Shown here piece after piece: positions 15,079-21,866 of a stretch of 33,843 nt of DNA (positions are counted from its first letter, which is position 1; every line of letters begins with the position of its first letter). Made by a program: the position numbers and the translations under genes. The notes below the pieces were generated by a model that did no database searches, was not told the origin of the DNA, and worked only from the letters and a program-made list of their open reading frames with translations. Origin of the DNA: Candidatus Saccharibacteria bacterium UBA5150 (GTDB taxonomy: Bacteria > Patescibacteriota > Saccharimonadia > Saccharimonadales > UBA4665); contig DHXS01000002.1 in the NCBI GenBank assembly GCA_002413795.1, positions 1-33,843 on the forward strand, in the 5' to 3' direction.

Positions 15079-15828
15079 TTGTTGCTAAGCGACGCCACGA
15101 TACCTCTTGAACGTCTAGTGATACTATTTAGCGTTCTGCTTGTGACGGGTATCGGTTTAACAATACCGCTTTTCCACTTTAAATATCGGAAGTTTATACG
15201 CTCAACCTTGTTTGTAAAAATAATGTTTTGGATACCTATTTTTCTAGTTTTTCTTGGTATTCTTTACGCGAGCAATGTAGTTCGTATAGGCTTACTAGTA
15301 ATTTTACTAGTGGCGACGTTAAGCGAATTTATCAGTGTAGTATATAAAGCAAAAAACAGGCGAATATTAATCCTCTGTTTCTTATTTTTTGTTGTTGCTA
15401 TCCTGCATTTCTATCTTATTGGTAAGTTTTACGGAACATATTTCATTAGTCTATTGATTACGTTGTGTTTTGCCACTGTACTATCCGACGTAACGGCATT
15501 CTTCTTTGGTAATTATTTAGGAGCTCATAAGTTACCTGCGCGGTTAAATAAAAACAAAAGCTGGGAAGGTGTTTTTGGACAACTACTTGGCGCATTACTA
15601 GGAATATTATTGGTTAACGCTTTTGTTACCCCAGTTATATCTTTATGGTTGTTTCTACCGCTTGGTGTTGGTAGTGCGATTGGTGATTTAGCTAATAGCT
15701 ACGCAAAAAGGAAAGCGAACATCAAAGATTGGAGCAACGCGATACCGGGCCACGGTGGTTTCATAGACCGCTTATCTAGTCTGGCTGGTAGCGCAGTTCT
15801 TACATTCTACTTTATTCAAAAATTATAA
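15079..15828 (+). CDS. cdsA: Phosphatidate cytidylyltransferase (CdsA-like)
   Basis: A 249-residue protein with about seven or eight helices and the CDP-diglyceride synthetase signature near its C-terminus: SYAKRKANIKDWSNAIPGHG continuing GFIDRLS. The canonical pattern ends DRxD; here it is DRLS, so the final Asp is replaced. The enzyme makes CDP-lipid from CTP and a phosphatidate-like substrate. Its start codon is TTG, 1 nt after the plsY stop. CDP-lipids feed phosphatidylglycerol or cardiolipin synthesis; neither enzyme is visible here. An archaeal-type or polyprenyl lipid substrate cannot be excluded given the nearby UbiA. Confidence 0.88.
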   Translation: MLLSDATIPLERLVILFSVLLVTGIGLTIPLFHFKYRKFIRSTLFVKIMFWIPIFLVFLGILYASNVVRIGLLVILLVATLSEFISVVYKAKNRRILILCFLFFVVAILHFYLIGKFYGTYFISLLITLCFATVLSDVTAFFFGNYLGAHKLPARLNKNKSWEGVFGQLLGALLGILLVNAFVTPVISLWLFLPLGVGSAIGDLANSYAKRKANIKDWSNAIPGHGGFIDRLSSLAGSAVLTFYFIQKL

Positions 15829-15850
15829 CTGGGCATAAATCACCCCAGTT
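15827..15850. terminator. Probable bidirectional terminator between cdsA and tRNA-Arg
   Basis: Seven-base-pair stem AACTGGG/CCCAGTT with a 10-nt loop, starting at the cdsA stop codon. On the minus strand it is followed by ATAATTTTTG, a usable U tract for the tRNA transcript. On the plus strand no U tract follows. Confidence 0.5.
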
Positions 15851-15871
15851 CCTACATTCTGCATTCTTGTC

Positions 15872-15948
15872 TGGTACGCCCGGCAGGATTCGAACCTGCG
15901 ACCCCTTGGTTCGAAGCCAAGTACTCTAATCCGCTGAGCTACGGGCGC
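15872..15948 (-). tRNA. tRNA-Arg (anticodon TCG)
   Basis: On the minus strand: acceptor GCGCCCG/CGGGCGT, anticodon stem CTTGG/CCAAG with loop CTTCGAA (anticodon TCG, reading CGA), T arm GCAGGTTCGAATCCTGC, CCA encoded at 15872-15874. Its 3' end faces the AT-rich block, the usual orientation for a tRNA used as an integration site, but no integrase is seen. Confidence 0.94.
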
Positions 15949-15996
15949 GTGATACCGTATACTATTTTAACAGAGAAGCAAAGGAGTTGACAGGCG

Positions 15997-17259
15997 GTGA
16001 TTATCCGAAATATGCAGGAGGCTGAGGCAGCACTGAGGCCCTACGTGCCGTTGGTGGCCCAGCTGACCGGCAAAGATACCACGCTGGACCGGGTCTGGCC
16101 GCTCATGGAACTGCTGGGTAATCCGCAGGATTGCCTAAAGGTTATTCACGTTGCCGGCACCAGCGGCAAAAGCTCAACGGCTTATTACACAGCGGCGCTT
16201 TTAGAGGCCGCGGGCCAAAAAGCCGGGCTGACGGTGTCGCCGCATGTCGATAGCGTTGCCGAGCGTGTGCAAATCAACGGCCGACCACTGCCCGAGGCTG
16301 ATTTTTGCCGCCTATTGGGCGAATTCCTGGAAATTATCCAGCAGGCCGGCCAGAAGCCCTCATATTTTGAGTTGCTGTATGCCTTCGCGCTCTGGGTTTT
16401 TGACCGCCAGAAAGTCGATTATGCGGTAGTGGAAACCGGCATGGGCGGCCTGCACGACGCCACCAACGTCGCCCGCCGGGCCGATAAAGTCTGCATTGTT
16501 ACCGATATTGGTCTTGATCATACCCATATCCTGGGAAACAATCTTGAGGAGATCACCCGCCAAAAGGTCGGCATCGTTCACGAAGGCAACCATATCTTCA
16601 TGTACGGCCAGGCTGAAGAAATTATGAAAGTAGTGCGGCACCGAGCCCACGAAAAACATGCGCCCTTGCATCTGCTTCCTGAGGCAGCAGAGCCTAAAAT
16701 CGGCTACCAGCGCCGCAACTGGCTGCTGGCTAACTATACGTATCAATATCTGGCAAAACGCGATAAATTGCCGTTGCTATCGGCTGAGAAACTGCGCCAA
16801 ACGCAGACCATAACTATACCGGCCCGCCTGGAAACGCGCCGCCTAGGCGTTAAAATCCTTATTATGGACGGCGCCCACAACGCCCAGAAAATGCAGGCTT
16901 TTGTAGACAGCTTACGGCAGCTCTACCCAAGGGCCAAGCCGGCCATTTTGCTGGCCCTCAAAGATGGCAAAGACTATGAAAGCGTTGTGCCTTTGCTGGC
17001 ACCGCTGGCAGAACAAGTTATAGTTACGACCTTTGACACCAGTCAGGACTTGCCGGCCCGCTCCATGGACCCCGAGATGCTGGCCAAAGCTTTTGCGGAT
17101 GCAGGTGTAGCAACCCAAAGCATAACTGATCAACGGCAGGCTTTCCAAGCCCTGCTTAAAAGCCCCGCAGAAGTCCTGATAGTAACCGGCTCGTTTTACT
17201 TACTCAGCCAGATCAGGAATAATGAGAAACTGAATGAATCGTTTAATTATCGCCATTGA
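15997..17259 (+). CDS. folC: Folylpolyglutamate synthase / dihydrofolate synthase
   Basis: A 420-residue Mur-ligase-fold ATPase. The P-loop VAGTSGKSST (52-61) is followed by TVSPHVDSVAERVQING, VETGMGGLHDATN and the lid His in DIGLDHTHILG, all FolC features. The C-terminal domain has MDGAHNAQKM. It adds glutamate to folates, keeping them in the cell. The GTG at 15997 has AAAGGAG about 10 nt before it, better placed than the ATG five codons on. The 3' end overlaps DHFR by 26 nt, so both are translated from one mRNA. Confidence 0.93.
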   Translation: MIIRNMQEAEAALRPYVPLVAQLTGKDTTLDRVWPLMELLGNPQDCLKVIHVAGTSGKSSTAYYTAALLEAAGQKAGLTVSPHVDSVAERVQINGRPLPEADFCRLLGEFLEIIQQAGQKPSYFELLYAFALWVFDRQKVDYAVVETGMGGLHDATNVARRADKVCIVTDIGLDHTHILGNNLEEITRQKVGIVHEGNHIFMYGQAEEIMKVVRHRAHEKHAPLHLLPEAAEPKIGYQRRNWLLANYTYQYLAKRDKLPLLSAEKLRQTQTITIPARLETRRLGVKILIMDGAHNAQKMQAFVDSLRQLYPRAKPAILLALKDGKDYESVVPLLAPLAEQVIVTTFDTSQDLPARSMDPEMLAKAFADAGVATQSITDQRQAFQALLKSPAEVLIVTGSFYLLSQIRNNEKLNESFNYRH

Positions 17260-17725
17260 CCGTAAGCGGGGTCTGGCCAAAAAGGGCTACATGCCCTGGA
17301 ATATCCCCGAAGATGAAAAATATTTCACCGACAAGACCAAGACGCTTGGCGGGCACGTGCTAAGCGGCGGCGTTACTTTCCGGGTGGCTTACCACAGTAA
17401 TCCGCTGGCCGACAGACAAAACTATATACTGACCCGTGACACCAAACCGATCAAAGGCGCCACCGTCGTCAACGATCTTGATAAGTTCCTGGATGAGTTC
17501 GAAGACAAAGATTTATGGATTGCCGGTGGCGCGGCCGTGTTCGAACAGGTCATGAAAGCCGGCCGGGCCGAGGAGATCTACGTCACCAAAATTGACGCCG
17601 ACTTCGGCTGTGATCAGTTCTTTCCGGAATATGAAAAGGACTTTGTGCTCTCGGAGCAAAGCGAGCCGCGCGAACAGAACGGCTTTCATTTTAGCTACCA
17701 GATTTACAAAAAAGCCGGTAAATAG
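17234..17725 (+). CDS. folA: Dihydrofolate reductase
   Basis: A 163-residue NADPH enzyme that regenerates tetrahydrofolate. Visible features are the start RLIIAIDRKRGLAKKGYMPW, the acidic active-site residue in WNIPEDEKYF, and WIAGGAAVFEQ with the Gly-Gly cofactor turn. The usual VIMGRKTW segment reads HVLSGGVTFRV, so the NADPH-contacting Arg is absent and the adenine phosphate may be bound differently. It is inside the folC operon (26-nt overlap). With GlyA, FolD and FolC it completes most of a folate cycle; thymidylate synthase is not in the window. Confidence 0.88.
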   Translation: MNRLIIAIDRKRGLAKKGYMPWNIPEDEKYFTDKTKTLGGHVLSGGVTFRVAYHSNPLADRQNYILTRDTKPIKGATVVNDLDKFLDEFEDKDLWIAGGAAVFEQVMKAGRAEEIYVTKIDADFGCDQFFPEYEKDFVLSEQSEPREQNGFHFSYQIYKKAGK

Positions 17726-17726
17726 C

Positions 17727-17843
17727 TTAGTCTATATCGGTTTGTTCCTGCTCGGCGACTGGCAGGTGGGGGCGGGGTGATTCAATCTTGATGCCTATGC
17801 GCAGAGCGGCTTGGCGGGCTTTTGAGACATTGCGTTGAATCAT
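17727..17843 (-). CDS. Small 38-residue basic ORF
   Basis: An ATG-initiated ORF beginning MIQRNVSKARQAALRIGIKI and ending in an acidic tail, convergent with DHFR with a single base between stops. Residues 1-20 are basic and amphipathic. TATAAT lies only 1 nt before the ATG, too near to be a leaderless -10, and no Shine-Dalgarno sequence is clear. The snug fit into the gap and coding-like composition argue for a gene, but chance remains possible. Confidence 0.42.
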   Translation of the reverse strand: MIQRNVSKARQAALRIGIKIESPRPHLPVAEQEQTDID

Positions 17844-17921
17844 AATTATAATGTCTTACTTTAACCCTTTAAATCTGTTACGCAGTACGATAACTAACCC
17901 GAATTATGTGAAAAACCTCAT

Positions 17922-17943
17922 AGTAGCCGGCTACTCCGGCCGG
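17922..17943. promoter_or_regulatory. Perfect 14-bp palindrome plus 8-bp palindrome, candidate operator
   Basis: AGTAGCCGGCTACT (17922-17935) is a perfect 14-bp palindrome immediately followed by CCGGCCGG. It overlaps the -35 position of the promoter with extended -10 TGCTACAGT (17953-17961), which would drive the 30-residue ORF at 17989. This is the usual place for a repressor site. Confidence 0.45.
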
Positions 17944-17988
17944 TTATCATAGTGCTACAGTTTAAACCACCAGGGGAGGTGTATAACT

Positions 17989-18081
17989 ATGACCAGGCAA
18001 ACAAATACGCAATGTCACGCATCCAGCAAGTCCTATTTCGATTTTGACCGCAGTTACGGCCGCGCACTAACAGCTACCTAG
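17989..18081 (+). CDS. Small 30-residue ORF with strong Shine-Dalgarno
   Basis: ATG at 17989 is preceded by AGGGGAGGTGTATAACT, one of the best ribosome sites in the window. The peptide starts MTRQTNTQCHASSKSYFDF and contains one cysteine and an aromatic/acidic centre (YFDFDRSYGR). The stop is 8 nt before the convergent UppP stop. An extended -10 (TGCTACAGT) and a perfect palindrome lie upstream. No family is known to me. A small protein is likely on signals alone. Confidence 0.5.
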   Translation: MTRQTNTQCHASSKSYFDFDRSYGRALTAT

Positions 18082-18089
18082 ACATATAA

Positions 18090-18959
18090 TTAGGCAAATT
18101 TAACAATACAGAACAGGCCCAGTATCAGACAATAGGCCGCGAACGGGTTAAGGGTTTTGGTTTCAAAATACTTAATCAGGAATTTTACCGACACATAAGC
18201 GGCCGTTCCGGCTACCAGCGCCCCCACCAGGACCTGCCCGTGGATGTTATTACCGGCCGATCCGAACAGTGAGGGTAGCTTAAGCAAGCCGGCGGCCAGG
18301 ATAATCGGCGTGGCCAGCAGGAAAGAGAAGTGGGCGGCGTCTTCGTGGCTCAGGCCCCGCAAAAGCCCGCCGACCATGGCGATACCGGAACGGGAAATGC
18401 CGGCCAGCAGGGCCAGTATCTGGAAAGAGCCGATCAGCCCGGCCTCTTTGTAGGCCAGTTTATCCAAACCGCGCTTCTGCCTGATAGTCGTTCGTTTCCG
18501 TATTTGTTCGGCGCCGAAAAGTATCAGGCCGTTAATGGTCAGGAAAATGGCCGCCGCCAGGGGCTTGGCGAACAGCGTTCGGAAGGTGTGCTCAAATAGC
18601 AGCCCGGTCAGGCCGACCGGTATGGTAGCGATGATCAACAGCCAGGCCAGCCGTTCGTCGGAAGAAACGGCTTTCCGCGTCGAGAGCGTCCTAAAGAAGG
18701 CTTTTATAATGCGGACCCAAGTGCGACGGTAGAAAATAATCAGCGCAATAGCGGTAGCCACATGCAGGGCCACCACAAAGGCCAGGTAAGACGAGCCCTC
18801 GCTGTGCTGGGTGGACGTTTCGGTTACCAAGTGATACCAGCTGCCACCGAGCAGGGCCGGCACCAGCACGGAGTGCCCCAGGCTGGAAACAGGGAAAAGT
18901 TCGGTAGTACCCTGAATCAGACCAATAATAATCGCCTGAAGGTAAGTGAGCTCAACCAT
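18090..18959 (-). CDS. uppP: Undecaprenyl-diphosphatase
   Basis: A 289-residue BacA/UppP-type membrane phosphatase that recycles the lipid carrier for peptidoglycan and polysaccharide synthesis. Both active-site motifs are seen: QGTTELFPVSSLGHS (E20, S25, S26, H29) and LLAGISRSGIAMVGGLLRGL (R190, S191). Length and about seven to eight helices are typical. The ATG lies 6 nt after TATTAT within an extended -10 (TGCTATTAT), so translation is probably leaderless. It supports the mur genes in this window. Overproduction of such proteins gives bacitracin resistance in known bacteria. Confidence 0.95.
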   Translation of the reverse strand: MVELTYLQAIIIGLIQGTTELFPVSSLGHSVLVPALLGGSWYHLVTETSTQHSEGSSYLAFVVALHVATAIALIIFYRRTWVRIIKAFFRTLSTRKAVSSDERLAWLLIIATIPVGLTGLLFEHTFRTLFAKPLAAAIFLTINGLILFGAEQIRKRTTIRQKRGLDKLAYKEAGLIGSFQILALLAGISRSGIAMVGGLLRGLSHEDAAHFSFLLATPIILAAGLLKLPSLFGSAGNNIHGQVLVGALVAGTAAYVSVKFLIKYFETKTLNPFAAYCLILGLFCIVKFA

Positions 18960-18974
18960 TAGTACATAATAGCA
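18960..18974 (-). promoter_or_regulatory. uppP leaderless promoter with extended -10
   Basis: TGC-TATTAT (18974-18966 on the minus strand) is separated by GTACTA from the ATG. There is no Shine-Dalgarno sequence. Confidence 0.6.
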
Positions 18975-18996
18975 AAGTGGAGGGCCAAACTAGGGT

Positions 18997-19359
18997 TTAG
19001 TCTTTAGGCGACAGGCTTGCGTAATAAGCCAACAAAGCTAAAACACCAAAATGTTCAATAAAATCGGGTGTCCAAAAACCGGTTACATAAATTACAGCCA
19101 TAATCCATAGACTACCCCAAGTAGCTGCCAGTTTACGAAATTGCCCTGACAGAATTAGCAACGCCAAAGCACCGTCATTAACTCCGACCAGCTTGACCAA
19201 GAGATCTGGATGCCCAATATGCGACAAAAGACTATTGCTAGTTAGTAAGTCCCTAAACTCATCTGGGGCTACCCAAGCCGTAACGGAGTTGGCTAGGAAA
19301 ATACCAGCCAGCCCAATCCGAAAAAGAAGTCCTTTGTTTTTGCGAAGCCATTTAGTCAT
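18997..19359 (-). CDS. DoxX-like small membrane protein
   Basis: A 120-residue protein with four hydrophobic helices and the DoxX-like arrangement: first helix LLFRIGLAGIFLANSVTAWV, then LLVKLVGVNDGALALLIL, WGSLWIMAVIYVTG and EHFGVLALLAYYASL. DoxX-family proteins are linked to redox or thiosulfate/quinone chemistry in some bacteria, but most are uncharacterised. The Shine-Dalgarno AAGGGG is clear, and TATAAT lies upstream at 19387-19392. It is a single gene between uppP and the drug exporter. Confidence 0.68.
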   Translation of the reverse strand: MTKWLRKNKGLLFRIGLAGIFLANSVTAWVAPDEFRDLLTSNSLLSHIGHPDLLVKLVGVNDGALALLILSGQFRKLAATWGSLWIMAVIYVTGFWTPDFIEHFGVLALLAYYASLSPKD

Positions 19360-19386
19360 TTTTACCCCTTAAACTAGCTAAGGCGT

Positions 19387-19392
19387 ATTATA
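19387..19392 (-). promoter_or_regulatory. -10 box for the DoxX-like gene
   Basis: TATAAT on the minus strand, followed by a leader of about 20 nt that contains AAGGGG. This is a classical leadered promoter, in contrast with uppP next to it. Confidence 0.5.
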
Positions 19393-19470
19393 GCCCTTCT
19401 CAGAGAAGTTACAATGCTTAAGCTTGGAGGGCCACCGTAGTCGCTATCGCAACCATTCAGCCAAGCACTA

Positions 19471-21018
19471 TTAGATAAGCTCTGGCCCAGTAGCGGAATT
19501 ACGCAGGGGGGTTTCGCGTAAGAATAAGGCTGCAATAAATGCCAGTACAATGACAGGAATAGTAAACAAGAACATATCTTGAAATGACAAAACGAACGCT
19601 TGATATACATCGTGCGAAATAGACGGAGGCAACTTATTGATGACTGTAGATGAAGCTCCGGTCTGGATCGACTTGGACAGGCTCGCGTAGGCGGCGCTAG
19701 TGTGCGGTAACAGTTGCTGAAGGTGAAAAGCAAGTCGATTGGTAAGTATTGCCCCAAAAATTGCTCCTCCAAGCGCACTGCCCATACTTCTGAAGAAGGT
19801 CGCCGTTGCAGTAGCTACGCCGAGTTCAGAACGTGGCACCGTATTTTGGACAGCCAGTGTCATAACTTGCATAAATGAGCCGATGCCAACACCGAGAACT
19901 ACCATCCAGATTGAAATTTGAAGCTGTGTGGTGTGAAGCGTTAAGTGGCTGAACAACCATAGGCCAAATCCAGTGATCAATGTTCCGATAATTGGGAAGG
20001 TGCGATAGTGGCCGTATTTTGTTATGAGTCTGCCACTCGTTACTAGGGCCGTCAACATGCCAAGCACGAGTGGCAAAAGCAATAGACCGGATTTGACAGC
20101 AGAATAGCCACGGACAATTTGTTGATATTCGGGGATAAACAGTATTGCCGCAAACAGTGCCATACCCGCAAATAGCGACAGAATGGTTGAGACCGTAAAA
20201 ATGTCATTTTTGAACAAGTGCATTGGTATGACCGCTTGCTTCGCTTGACTCTCCCAGATCACAAAAGCAACGATAGCAGCGATGGCAAAACCAAATAATC
20301 CAACGATTGTATGTGAAGTCCACGGGTAGGTTATCCCGCCCCAAACGGTGGCCAAAATGATCGGCACCACCGACGCTGTTAACAATAATGCACCAACGTA
20401 ATCGATCTTGTGTGAAGATTGTCGAACGGGCAAATGCAGCCTCGTGGCAATAGCAGTAAGCGCTATAATGCCGAGCGGCAGATTAATATAAAATACCCAG
20501 CGCCACGACAAGTTATCCGTGAAAAAGCCACCCAAAAGTGGACCGGCTACGCTAGATATCGCAAACACCGCGCCGAAATATCCAAGATACTTACCACGCT
20601 GTCGAGGTGAGACGATGTCTCCGACGATAGTCATCGATAATGCCATCAAACCACCCGCGCCAAGACCCTGGAGCGCCCTAAACGCAACTAGTTGATTCAT
20701 GTTTTGCGATAGTCCGCATAGGGCCGAAGCAATTAAAAAAAGAATAATTGCGAATTGGAAAATTTTCTTTCTGCCGAACTGATCGCTGATTTTTCCGTAG
20801 AGTGGCGTTGATACAGCACTGGTGAGTAAGTATGCAGTTGCCACCCATGATAATTTGTTTAAGCCATGCAGGTCGGCGGCGATGTGCGGTAGGGCGGTGG
20901 CAACGATGGTTTGATCAAGGGCAGCCAATAGCATGGCCAGCATCAACGCAACGATGATGACCATTATTTCTTCGTGAGTACGCTCACGATCTTCAATATG
21001 TTGAACTGTTTTACTCAA
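19471..21018 (-). CDS. DHA2-family MFS drug exporter (EmrB/QacA type, 14 helices)
   Basis: A 515-residue proton-coupled multidrug exporter. Family motifs are clear: the first helix ends ALDQTIVATALPHIAADL (D1 motif), motif A is GKISDQFGRKK, and motif C is AVFAISSVAGPLLGG, followed by SWRWVFYINLPLGI (the DHA2-specific motif). The start codon is TTG with AGGTTAG upstream, 13 nt after the stop of an AbrB-like regulator, so the two form an operon. Composition is a little more AT-rich than the mur genes, suggesting acquisition. The substrate is unknown. Confidence 0.92.
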   Translation of the reverse strand: MSKTVQHIEDRERTHEEIMVIIVALMLAMLLAALDQTIVATALPHIAADLHGLNKLSWVATAYLLTSAVSTPLYGKISDQFGRKKIFQFAIILFLIASALCGLSQNMNQLVAFRALQGLGAGGLMALSMTIVGDIVSPRQRGKYLGYFGAVFAISSVAGPLLGGFFTDNLSWRWVFYINLPLGIIALTAIATRLHLPVRQSSHKIDYVGALLLTASVVPIILATVWGGITYPWTSHTIVGLFGFAIAAIVAFVIWESQAKQAVIPMHLFKNDIFTVSTILSLFAGMALFAAILFIPEYQQIVRGYSAVKSGLLLLPLVLGMLTALVTSGRLITKYGHYRTFPIIGTLITGFGLWLFSHLTLHTTQLQISIWMVVLGVGIGSFMQVMTLAVQNTVPRSELGVATATATFFRSMGSALGGAIFGAILTNRLAFHLQQLLPHTSAAYASLSKSIQTGASSTVINKLPPSISHDVYQAFVLSFQDMFLFTIPVIVLAFIAALFLRETPLRNSATGPELI

Positions 21019-21031
21019 CGACTAACCTAAC

Positions 21032-21274
21032 TTAATTTATTTCTTTTGCGTCACTCAATTTGTTCAGCAACTGTTTGGCGTGTGCCTCGAGGCTGTCGGG
21101 CTTTAGCAGTACGACACCTTCTTTGGTCGGGTGAAGCATGACGATAAGTTTGTCGCCAGCCCTTAAGTCAATAATTGACCGTGCGTCAGCCGGAATAACG
21201 ACTTGCCCCTTATCGTTGACTGTTACGATGCCATAAATCGATAGCTCATGTTTCGTACTTTTATTACTTTTCAT
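21032..21274 (-). CDS. AbrB/SpoVT-type DNA-binding protein
   Basis: An 80-residue protein. The swapped-hairpin AbrB fold is visible in IYGIVTVNDKGQVVIPADAR followed by LRAGDKLIVMLHPTKEGVVLLKP. Such proteins act either as transition-state regulators or as antitoxins. It is followed by an MFS exporter gene and no toxin is next to it, so it is probably a repressor of the exporter operon. The frame is open 17 codons further upstream, but a TATACT box 6 nt before the ATG at 21274 fixes a leaderless start. Confidence 0.87.
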   Translation of the reverse strand: MKSNKSTKHELSIYGIVTVNDKGQVVIPADARSIIDLRAGDKLIVMLHPTKEGVVLLKPDSLEAHAKQLLNKLSDAKEIN

Positions 21275-21289
21275 ACTATTAGTATAACA
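21275..21289 (-). promoter_or_regulatory. Leaderless promoter of the AbrB-exporter operon
   Basis: TGT-TATACT (extended -10) then AATAGT and the ATG at 21274. The -35 region overlaps the terminator of tRNA-Lys. Confidence 0.6.
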
Positions 21290-21290
21290 T

Positions 21291-21319
21291 ACCAAACAAA
21301 AACGACCCAGAGGTCGTTT
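21291..21319 (-). terminator. Rho-independent terminator of tRNA-Lys
   Basis: On the minus strand a 7-bp stem AACGACC/GGTCGTT with a 4-nt loop is followed by TTTTGTTTGGT. It begins 15 nt after the tRNA end and is the clearest intrinsic terminator in the window. Confidence 0.75.
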
Positions 21320-21333
21320 AAGCATAACTGAAA

Positions 21334-21410
21334 TGGAGGGCCAGGAGGGACTCGAACCCTCGACACCCTGCTTAAGAGGCAGGTGCTCTAACCAGCTGAG
21401 CTACTGGCCC
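21334..21410 (-). tRNA. tRNA-Lys (anticodon CTT)
   Basis: Minus strand: acceptor GGGCCAG/CTGGCCC, D arm GCTC/GAGC, anticodon stem CCTGC/GCAGG with loop CTCTTAA (anticodon CTT), T arm GAGGGTTCGAGTCCCTC, and CCA encoded at 21334-21336. Confidence 0.95.
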
Positions 21411-21453
21411 GTAAGCCAGGAGTTTAGCAAACTACCCCTGTTTTGGCAAGTAT

Positions 21454-21780
21454 TTAGACTGCTGGTGTGGCCGGGGCCGAGCCGGTGGCCAGCTTATTGA
21501 ATTCGCCTTGCAGGATTGCCATACCGACAATGCTTAAGAGGAGCAATAGAATCAAGGTTAAGACAGCCGTGACTTTACCTTTGCTGACTTGTTCCACGCC
21601 TTCGGCGTATTTCCAGATCCAGTACAGGTTGGCGAGCGGAACGATCAATAACCAGGCCGTGGGGATTTCGGCGCCCAATTTGTTAAGTTCGTTTTTGGTT
21701 TTGACCTGCCACACAATGGAGTAGATGCCAAAGGTTATAAGTGATAGAAAAAAGACTGCTGCCGGACTTCGCTGTGTCAT
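21454..21780 (-). CDS. DUF4234 membrane protein
   Basis: A 108-residue membrane protein with three helices. The start RSPAAVFFLSLITFGIYSIVW, the WQVKTKNELNKLGAEIPTAW segment and the tryptophan-rich WIWKYAEGVEQV are typical of DUF4234. Function is unknown. AAGGAG precedes the ATG by about 10 nt. The gene is divergent from folD. Confidence 0.8.
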   Translation of the reverse strand: MTQRSPAAVFFLSLITFGIYSIVWQVKTKNELNKLGAEIPTAWLLIVPLANLYWIWKYAEGVEQVSKGKVTAVLTLILLLLLSIVGMAILQGEFNKLATGSAPATPAV

Positions 21781-21853
21781 CGCTGTCGCTCCTTATATTT
21801 AAAGTACCTGAGCTTATCTTAATACCGTTGCCAGCCGAAAGCAACACATACGA

Positions 21854-21866
21854 TATACTAGAGTTA
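21854..21866 (+). promoter_or_regulatory. folD leaderless promoter
   Basis: TATACT (21854-21859), a 7-nt spacer (AGAGTTA) and the ATG at 21867. No Shine-Dalgarno sequence is present. Confidence 0.5.

Noticed and set aside
9300..15948. Direct repeats of tRNA-Arg 3' halves as attachment sites of an integrated element
   Set aside because: Both tRNAs are intact isoacceptors with different anticodons, no integrase lies between them, and the high-GC ugd gene is inside. The similarity is explained by tRNA family relationship.
21741..21866. N-terminal extension of folD
   Set aside because: It overlaps the DUF4234 gene start and contains the TATACT box; FolD homology begins at LNGKELA.
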